Part shown: positions 1-5,049 of the stretch, piece after piece
Layout: every line of letters starts with the position of its first letter
Position numbering within the stretch: the stretch's first letter is position 1
Source: Pseudomonadota bacterium
GTDB lineage: Bacteria; Pseudomonadota; Gammaproteobacteria; Acidiferrobacterales; Acidiferrobacteraceae
Length of the DNA stretch: 7,864 nt
Reading direction: 5' to 3'
NCBI GenBank assembly: GCA_021795255.1
Contig: JAJYPQ010000167.1
Coordinates: forward strand, 1 to 7,864
Made by a program: the position numbers and the translations under genes
Notes under the pieces: generated by a model
What the model saw: the letters and a program-made list of their open reading frames with translations, nothing else
The model's database searches: none
What the model was told of the DNA's origin: nothing

Positions 1-62
1 GTCGGTAGAGCAGAGGACTGAAAATCCTCGTGTCGGTGGTTCGATTCCGCCCCTGGGCACCA
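1..62 (+). tRNA. tRNA-Phe (GAA), 3' part; 5' end outside the window
   Basis: The anticodon stem pairs 13-17 (GAGGA) with 25-29 (TCCTC) around the loop CTGAAAA, which puts anticodon GAA at 20-22, hence phenylalanine. The T arm follows with stem GGTGG/CCGCC, loop TTCGATT and one T-G wobble. The 3' acceptor strand CCTGGGC at 52-58 is followed by A59 and an encoded CCA at 60-62. The 5' acceptor strand and part of the D arm precede the window. The 3' halves of tRNA genes are common integration sites for tyrosine integrases, and an integrase remnant lies about 380 bases downstream. Confidence 0.95.
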
Positions 63-108
63 ATAAAAACAAAGGCTTACAGCGCTTCCCCGAAGAGCCG
101 ATTTTTCC

Positions 109-127
109 GTGTAGGACCAGTGTAGGA
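109..127. repeat. Two direct GTGTAGGA repeats, 11 bases apart
   Basis: GTGTAGGA occurs at 109-116 and again at 120-127, separated by CCA, so the two copies start one DNA helical turn apart. They lie 47 bases downstream of the tRNA-Phe CCA end. Closely spaced short direct repeats beside a tRNA attachment site resemble arm-type integrase binding sites. That role is inference from position, because no second attachment site is visible. Confidence 0.4.
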
Positions 128-173
128 TGCAGGAACGGAAACTGGGGCGCGCTCCGGCGCCAGGGTCTAGACG

Positions 174-241
174 CTCCTTCGGAGTGGCCACGGGGTGGCC
201 TGTGGGCGCGTTGCGCCCCTTGACTGGCCGCACGCGGCCAG
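174..241. repeat. Row of short perfect GC-rich hairpins
   Basis: Four dyads stand end to end. CTCC-TTC-GGAG is at 174-184. GGCCAC-GGG-GTGGCC is at 186-200 and GGGCGC-GTT-GCGCCC at 204-218; each of these has a 6-bp stem, a 3-base loop and 15 bases in total. CTGGCCGC-AC-GCGGCCAG is at 224-241. An imperfect one precedes them at about 142-163. No coding sequence fits here. The role is unknown: possibly a structured RNA downstream of the tRNA, protein-binding dyads, or leftovers of an integrated element. Confidence 0.7.
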
Positions 242-326
242 GGGGGCTACCCTCGTTGTTTTGCCTCCTCGGAACGGGATGTCTGACCGTTTCATGAAAC
301 GGAGCCCATTTCCCAAGTTAAACATA

Positions 327-358
327 AGGGGCGCAGAGCGCCCCTGCGTTTTCTTTTT
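327..358 (+). terminator. Terminator-like hairpin with T-rich tail
   Basis: The perfect 8-bp stem AGGGGCGC (327-334) and GCGCCCCT (338-345) closes a 3-base AGA loop. It is followed by GCGTTTTCTTTTT at 346-358, so a T-rich stretch follows the hairpin on the plus strand. The first T run starts three bases after the stem, slightly further than ideal. No plus-strand gene ends just upstream; tRNA-Phe is the only candidate transcript and is 265 bases away. Confidence 0.5.
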
Positions 359-421
359 CGCGAAAGGGCGCCCAAGAAGGGTCCTTCACAGGCAATCTTT
401 TGCCTTGAGGGGGGTTCCGAG

Positions 422-444
422 GGGGCGCGCCCGGAACGCGCCCC
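422..444. repeat. Inverted repeat at the integrase break point
   Basis: GGGGCGCG (422-429) and CGCGCCCC (437-444) form an 8-bp stem around a 7-base loop. The recognisable integrase reading, on the minus strand, stops at about 439, inside this dyad. The arms contain the GGGCGC/GCGCCC word that recurs at 145, 204, 329 and 366. Confidence 0.6.
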
Positions 445-540
445 GCTCTCCGTGACGCGCACTCCAAAGCCCTTGATCTCGTCATCCCAATGGATGGCGT
501 AAACCCGCTCCAAATGTTGTAAACGGCTTATGGATATAGG
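439..540 (-). pseudogene. Tyrosine integrase, N-terminal remnant
   Basis: The minus strand from an ATG near 540 encodes about 34 residues that include WDDEIKGFGVRVTESGAR. This matches the N-terminal arm-type DNA-binding region (DUF4102-like) of P4-type and related tyrosine integrases, where a WDDE-KGFGVRVTPSGAKSF motif is followed by the rest of the arm domain. After the motif, at about 439-430, similarity stops and the frame runs on through GC-rich hairpin DNA with no catalytic domain. Only the first tenth or so of a roughly 400-residue enzyme is left, so it cannot be active. It reads towards tRNA-Phe, the usual arrangement for an integrase beside its tRNA target. Homology rests on one well-conserved motif. 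The family call is fairly secure; the upstream start is not. Confidence 0.7.
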
Positions 541-584
541 CATGCAGAACGTACAGTGTTGGGACGATACGTATTGCTCCAAGC

Positions 585-635
585 GTGTCTCGGTATGTTG
601 TTGGCGATCCCCCAACAACATACGCCGAAAGATAC
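585..635. repeat. Long imperfect hairpin in gene-free DNA
   Basis: The core stem TATGTTGTTGG (594-604) pairs with CCAACAACATA (612-622) around a 7-base loop. It continues outward through CGG/CCG (591-593 with 625-627, two-base bulge) and GTGTCT/AGATAC (585-590 with 630-635, one G-T wobble, two-base bulge). About 20 base pairs form in 51 bases, far more than a random arrangement would give. No T run follows directly on either strand, so it is not a standard terminator. It lies just upstream of the integrase remnant and could be an operator, a structured RNA or the end of a small mobile element. Confidence 0.65.
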
Positions 636-1200
636 TTATGCGTTCCAGGCATATTCGTTTTCGTCAGGTTTTTCCTAAACTCTATTACTGCGTTGTCGTT
701 TTTGCCAAAAGAGGAAAATAACCCGGAATGTTTCCCAAGAACTTGTTGCACTGTTCCGTAAACAATAAAATACTTCCCTTTTTTGTATAGGGATTCCCGT
801 TAATCCTAGACCCAAGAAACCCTATGGAATGGGTGTGACAGTCGTCATGGATTTTTAAGGCCCACTTATTGGCTTCTGCTTGATTTGTTACTCCTTACGA
901 GGCTCCTGCGAGCGAATGTCATCAGGGCCCGCGTCGACGGACGCATCAGAGGCCGGATATATTTATGCAGTCCGACCCTAATTCCAAAGGCGAATACGTG
1001 CTTGCAATGTAGGGGGTGTCCATATATCAGTTTAGGATCAAACACCCGGTCGGCCGTGGGGGCGGGGGGCCCGGCAACGCCGACCTTCGGGGTAGAGCGG
1101 CAATGAATCAAGATTCCGCGTCTTCAGAGTCGGCGTCATGATCAGAAGGGCTCGCTTACGACAATGGTCCGGGCGCGTCCACTTTAGACGAGCTGGGGCG
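636..1200. other. Gene-free stretch downstream of vgrG-1
   Basis: About 565 bases with no convincing gene on either strand. The part from 640 to 870 is AT-richer than the rest of the window; 900 to 1200 is GC-rich with short open frames that resemble no family I know. No terminator follows the vgrG-1 stop and no immunity-type gene is seen. Small dyads such as GCTC-CTGC-GAGC near 901 look incidental. The stretch is probably decayed island DNA between the integrase remnant and the T6SS genes. Confidence 0.5.
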
Positions 1201-3267
1201 TCATGCCGAGACCGGCGGGGTGTCCAGAAGTTCTTGAATTGGGGTAGGTTTCAGGGGCACCAAAGCGGCAGCATCATGGCTTGCCGGATCGGCGCCTTCG
1301 TAATGAATCTGCCCTGTCCAGCGCACATGATCGGCATCAAATGTGAGATTGTGTGATGCGCTTACCGTAATAACACCTGCTTGTGTAAGGCGAAATTGCG
1401 CCCCCGATCCGTTGGCTATCACAATATCCCCGTTACCTTCAGAGGCAATGGTGATGGCTTTGTCGGCGCCGATCGTGAGGGCGCCGACAGAAGCCTCGGC
1501 GATGATATCCTTTTTTTCCGCTGTTATGGTTCCCTTCGCACTCGTGAATGTTATTGCTTTCTTAGCCTGAAACGTGGCCGTCTCTGCGATGACATGGATT
1601 TCGTCATGCGCCTTAAGCGCTATGTCGCGACCGGATTGTTTGTGCAGCGTGCCGGTCCTGGTTTCCGATGCCGCGTGGCGCTTGACTGTCTCCGTGCGGC
1701 TTTCGCCGTGCCTTGCCGTGAGATCCATTCCCGCTTTCTGGGTTACATGCCGGCCGGCCTGGAAGAGAAGCGCGCCCTCCTCGGAAGCCAGGGTCGCGCG
1801 ATGAGGATTCGCAGACAGGTTAAGGTAATTCAGGGCGGCCGGGGTCGCAAGCAGGAGATAGGGTGCGGCCTTCTGGTCCTCAAAGCGCAGCGTGTGTCCA
1901 GAGGCAGTGCGCAGTTGGGCCTGTGAAGCATTTTCGGCCGTCACAGGACTTGAGGTCGCAGGATTGGGGACGGTACCAAGCAGGATCGGGCGGTCCGGAT
2001 CTCCGGCCACCGCGCTCCACAGCAGTTCGGTGTTGTTCAGAGCGGAAAACCTTAAGCCGCGCGGATCACCCGCCGCAGGATTTGCATTGGGCGTCATGCG
2101 TGAAAATGGAGGGGCGGTCTCGGTGCGGGGTTTATCCGCCAGATCGAAATGGGGCCGCATCCATTCCTGGCCCTGCCCGTCAAGCGTGGCGTAGGGCCCC
2201 GTACTTTCCAGGTGTGCCGTGTAGACGCCGGGCAGCTTGGGTCTCGGCTTGGCGGGCGGGCGATAAGGTATCGCGAGCGGGATCAGGGTAAGGCGTGCCT
2301 CGTAACGAGGGCGTTGCGTATCGTGCCCGCTACCCGCATGAGGTTGATGTGCGGCATGGGTGATCGTAACGACCCGATACGACGCCCCCTCGAAAATCAC
2401 CGCGTTCCCTGGTGCCAGGAGGATATTGCCGTGTGCTGTCGCGCCCATGCGCGCAGCCTCATGCTGCTCGGATCGTAAGCGCGCCTTCTGATCACCGGCC
2501 GCCACATGGCTGTGTCCGGTGGCGAATATTCTTTCGAAATGATTGGAGTCAGTGGATCCGGCCTTCACGGACACCGTTGACGTCATCGGCGCATAGTCAT
2601 ACACGGCGTGGGCCACGCGAGGCGCACGACGGTAAGGCGAAAAGGCTTGAAACCCAGTGGCATTGCGGGCGCTGCTTAGGCTTACCGCCAGACGCGAAAC
2701 CGCGATACTGTCTGTTGGCAAGTCTCCGGCATCGCTGATTACCAGACTTCCCGCGTCGCTATAATAAATGAGCCCCTCATCGGCCAGAAGCCGCTCGCAA
2801 AATTCCAGATCCGTCTCCTGCCACTGCACCGTGTACGGACGAGCGGAAAGCCCGCGACCGACAGTGATGCTCCTTGCAGTGCGTGGAATATTTGTACGAT
2901 CGCAGATCGTCTTGACGATGTCCAGGGCCGTGCTGTTCTGGAAGATCCGCGTGTCGGTCGTGAAATGAGCCAAATAGAATTGTGGGCGGATAGTGGCCGT
3001 GAGGCGGTAACAACCATCATCAGGACCTTCGGTTTGCAAGGTGACAATCACGCCGACAAACTGCCGCGTGCGGGGAGTCTGGTCTGCCAACGTCAGAGTA
3101 ACCGTCCGCCCAAGGAGCCGGCGGCCTTCTGCATCCGGGGAACTCCAGACCACCGTTGCCTCATAACAGGTCGACAGGCTTTCGATTAGCGTGCCCGACT
3201 GGACCGGAAAACTTTCACCGGCCATTGTCAGCGTTATTGGCGGGGCTTGATCTTGTGGCCATTCCAT
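1201..3267 (-). CDS. vgrG: Type VI secretion tip protein VgrG (vgrG-1)
   Basis: The product is a 688-residue T6SS spike subunit; three copies cap the Hcp tube and carry effectors out of the cell. Residues 10-335 form the gp27-like base, with RIFQNSTALDIVKTICD and ETDLEFCERLLADEGLIYY as family signatures. Residues 344-440 form the gp5-like OB fold, ending in GDPDRPILLGTVPNP. Residues 450-655 are a valine/threonine-rich beta-helix with DUF2345-like repeats. A 35-residue tail rich in Pro and Ala follows, without a catalytic domain. The ATG at 3267 is preceded by an in-frame TAG at 3271-3273, so the start is well bounded, but no Shine-Dalgarno is visible. The coding tail just upstream ends 3 bases before this ATG, which suggests translational coupling. 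Its OB fold departs from usual VgrGs and from vgrG-2. The gene is complete and open. Confidence 0.93.
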   Translation of the reverse strand: MEWPQDQAPPITLTMAGESFPVQSGTLIESLSTCYEATVVWSSPDAEGRRLLGRTVTLTLADQTPRTRQFVGVIVTLQTEGPDDGCYRLTATIRPQFYLAHFTTDTRIFQNSTALDIVKTICDRTNIPRTARSITVGRGLSARPYTVQWQETDLEFCERLLADEGLIYYSDAGSLVISDAGDLPTDSIAVSRLAVSLSSARNATGFQAFSPYRRAPRVAHAVYDYAPMTSTVSVKAGSTDSNHFERIFATGHSHVAAGDQKARLRSEQHEAARMGATAHGNILLAPGNAVIFEGASYRVVTITHAAHQPHAGSGHDTQRPRYEARLTLIPLAIPYRPPAKPRPKLPGVYTAHLESTGPYATLDGQGQEWMRPHFDLADKPRTETAPPFSRMTPNANPAAGDPRGLRFSALNNTELLWSAVAGDPDRPILLGTVPNPATSSPVTAENASQAQLRTASGHTLRFEDQKAAPYLLLATPAALNYLNLSANPHRATLASEEGALLFQAGRHVTQKAGMDLTARHGESRTETVKRHAASETRTGTLHKQSGRDIALKAHDEIHVIAETATFQAKKAITFTSAKGTITAEKKDIIAEASVGALTIGADKAITIASEGNGDIVIANGSGAQFRLTQAGVITVSASHNLTFDADHVRWTGQIHYEGADPASHDAAALVPLKPTPIQELLDTPPVSA

Positions 3268-3270
3268 AGG

Positions 3271-3492
3271 CTAGATCCATCGACCTGGCAGGCCGTAGAA
3301 CTTTAGCGTATTTCCGGGCGGAACGAAAGCCACTACCGCAGGCGCGTCACCGCGACTTTGATGGCGCTCTGCATTTCTGGGATTTGGGAGGATTTTGGGG
3401 GTTGAGGTGTAGGCGCCGACAGGTGGCATGATGAATTGAATGCGCGTGCCTATGGCGTATATATCGCCTAGCCAAAAGCGTACAGGCGCAGC
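3271..3492 (-). pseudogene. C-terminal coding tail upstream of vgrG-1, probable effector remnant
   Basis: An open minus-strand frame of 73 codons runs from 3492 to the TAG at 3271-3273. It contains RFWLGDIYAIGTRIQFIMPP and ends VVAFVPPGNTLKFYGLPGRWI without its first residue, reading like the ordered end of a real protein. The first ATG inside (3429) would give a 52-residue product with no ribosome binding site. An in-frame TAG lies at 3493-3495, and an adjacent frame reads on as NYVGCA, suggesting a frameshift at the junction with the IS1634 piece. Only 3 bases separate its stop from vgrG-1. The best reading is that this is the 3' end of the same effector gene whose membrane segment lies at 3788-4279. 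The alternative is a separate small gene. I recognise no family for this tail. Confidence 0.5.
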
Positions 3493-3522
3493 CTACGTAG
3501 TTACAACGACCCGCCACTATAA

Positions 3523-3780
3523 TATAAGGGCCGGGTCTACCATTCCCATCTGCTGCGGCGCAGCTACCGGGAAGGGGGTAAGGTCCGCAACGAGACACTG
3601 AGCAATCTCTCGCACCTGCCGGAACCCCTCATTGCCATGATCCGCCGCAGCTTGCAGGGCGAGACCTTCGTGCCGCTGGGGGAGGCCTTCACGGTATTAC
3701 GCTCACAACCCCACGGGCATGTGGAGGCGGTGCACCGCATGATGGAGCGCTTAGGTCTGCCCGGGGTGATCGCGGGTTCG
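3523..3780 (+). pseudogene. IS1634-family transposase, N-terminal fragment
   Basis: The plus strand encodes about 86 residues that include YHSHLLRRSYREGGKVRNET, LSNLSHLPEPLIAMIRRSL and PHGHVEAVHRMMERLGLP. This is the N-terminal region of IS1634-type (IS4 superfamily, DDE) transposases, where a short beta-rich head leads into the HGHV-AVL-M-R-LGL segment. A TAA at 3520-3522 cuts the frame upstream and no initiator is present. Similarity stops near 3780, where minus-strand effector sequence begins. Full-length relatives have about 450-560 residues, so the catalytic domain is missing. The fragment lies opposite in direction to its neighbours and separates the two putative effector pieces, as expected from an insertion that later decayed. 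Confidence 0.8.
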
Positions 3781-3787
3781 TCCCTCC

Positions 3788-4279
3788 ATCCCAAAGCCAA
3801 CGAGCTTGAACGTTCAGGGCATAGACAAGACGAAAAAAGACCCGATACTCGGCTTCCGGGTTGGTCTTCCACTGGGCGAAGTCCACAGTCTGGGAATATC
3901 CCCAGCCGTCCACCAAGGAGGCCTGCCCTTGATAGGCGTCCGTACCCCAATAGCCATGCCGCGCCCATTCCGCCAGGGGGGATTTAGAGTCAGTTCGAGG
4001 ACTCGTGAGCGTTCCGACGCGATACGCGCTATAGGCCACCATCACAAGCCCCGCAGCGATAAGAACCCATCCCATAGGGCCTGTAAATGCCAATAACCCA
4101 TCAATGGCCACCTCGCCTGCGGCATCGGTCGCAAGATCCTCTGCGGCCACCCCTTCCACCGGATCGGCCACCTCCTCCGTCGGGGTTGCTTCCGGGGCTT
4201 CAGCCTTCTGACGGGCCTGGCGGATAAGCGCCATCCCGACCATCGACACGAGATTGCCCGTAACACCGATTTCGTCCGC
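3788..4279 (-). pseudogene. Internal fragment of a membrane protein, possible T6SS effector (VasX/BTH_I2691-like)
   Basis: A 164-codon minus-strand stretch with no start or stop of its own. In order it has an amphipathic start (MVGMALIRQARQKAEAP), an acidic alanine-rich linker, one strong hydrophobic segment (GLLAFTGPMGWVLIAAGLVM, about 30 residues overall), then a polar aromatic region with SPLAEWARHGYWGTDAYQGQ and FAQWKTNPEAEYRVFFRLVY. A membrane segment followed by a PL-xW-xxxxWG motif recalls the C-terminal part of VasX/BTH_I2691-type pore-forming T6SS effectors; I give that from memory of the family and hold it loosely. A place between two vgrG genes on the same strand fits a spike-delivered cargo. 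It is cut upstream by IS1182 sequence and downstream by IS1634 sequence. An open frame at 3689-4366 spans both junctions and is a chimera, not a gene. Confidence 0.5.
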
Positions 4280-4959
4280 GCTCCGCCATCTTGGTGTCGT
4301 ACCCGGCTTTCTCCCGCTCGAAACGCTCGTTGGCGCGCGCCTCGATCTTTGCCTTGGCCGCTGCAATGGCGGCCAGCCGATCTTCCCGCCGCTTGATCTC
4401 CTCGGGCAGGCTCACTCCGTCGGGAACGGACGACTGGTCGGCCGCTTCCACCAGGGCTTGCAGTTCCTGAACCACCGCCTTGAGCTGGGCTTCGATCTTC
4501 TCGATGTGCCCATACGACAGCGCACTGTGCCAACTGGCATTGTGCCGGCTGCCATTGGCGTGGTTCTTCGAGCCATCCAGGCTGACAGTGCCGAACTTCG
4601 ACAGCTGATTCTCCCGGGCCACCTGCAATACCCGGACGAAGGCCTGACTAAACGCCTTGCCGAAGCGTTTGCAAAAGGCCGCCTGCGTGTCATGGTCAGG
4701 ATGGCGATTGCAGGCGATGTAACGAAATACCAGCGAGTCGTAGGTGGCCCGCTTGATCTTGCGGCTGGAGGACGTCCCCGCGGCAACCGTAGATCAGTAA
4801 GGACAGTCATATCGCCGGATGGTAGGCGTCACTGTCGCGCCCGCCATAGGTATGTTCCAGTTCGGATAAACCCCGTCCTTCGACCACATCTACGACGTAC
4901 CGCGCCAAATGCGATTCCGGCAACCACTCCTGCACCGATGGCGGCAAGAGGTAGTCCAT
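4278..4959 (-). pseudogene. IS1182-family transposase, broken N-terminal half
   Basis: The DDE transposase remnant starts with MDYLLPPSVQEWLPESHLAR, continues HTYGGRDSDAYHPA, and then has two lesions. The first is an in-frame TGA at 4807-4809, where relatives have a leucine. The second is an apparent 2-base loss near 4785 that shifts the frame. Reading resumes as SSRKIKRATYDSLVFRYIAC, then SKFGTVSLDGSKNHANGSRH, LSYGHIEKIEAQLK and a lysine/arginine-rich coiled segment (EEIKRREDRLAAIAAAKAKI) that are hallmarks of the IS1182 group. It ends at EREKAGYDTKMAE, before the central insertion and the rest of the catalytic core. Relatives usually have about 15-20 residues before the YLLPP motif; here an upstream in-frame TAA and no other start leave the ATG at 4959. 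With stop, frameshift and 3' truncation, it is inactive. Confidence 0.88.
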
Positions 4960-5040
4960 GCCTCGATCGATTGGATGAAAGGCCGTATCTGTGTCCGCGT
5001 ACTCCCGTTCTCGTTATTGTCTTATTTCACGGGAAAGTCC
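4278..5040 (-). mobile_element. Truncated IS1182-family element
   Basis: The element begins within ten bases of the vgrG-2 stop. Its first bases, reading down from about 5040, are GGACTTTCCCGTGAAATAAG, which I take as the left-end region of this type of element. It runs through the N-terminal half of the transposase and stops abruptly at about 4278, where effector-like sequence starts in a different frame. The right end and the catalytic half are absent, so no inverted repeat pair or target duplication can be checked. Confidence 0.65.
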
Positions 5041-5049
5041 GACAGGCTG

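Noticed and set aside
174..444. CRISPR array or attC array
   Set aside because: The hairpins differ in sequence and spacing, and there are no equal-length spacers or integron core sites.
866..1111. Minus-strand frame of 81 codons after vgrG-1, considered as an immunity gene
   Set aside because: It starts at TTG without a ribosome binding site, has no membrane segment or known motif, and its composition is irregular.
3689..4366. Open minus-strand frame of 225 codons taken as one gene
   Set aside because: Its first 28 or so codons are out-of-frame IS1182 transposase and its last 30 are antisense to the IS1634 fragment; only the middle is effector sequence.
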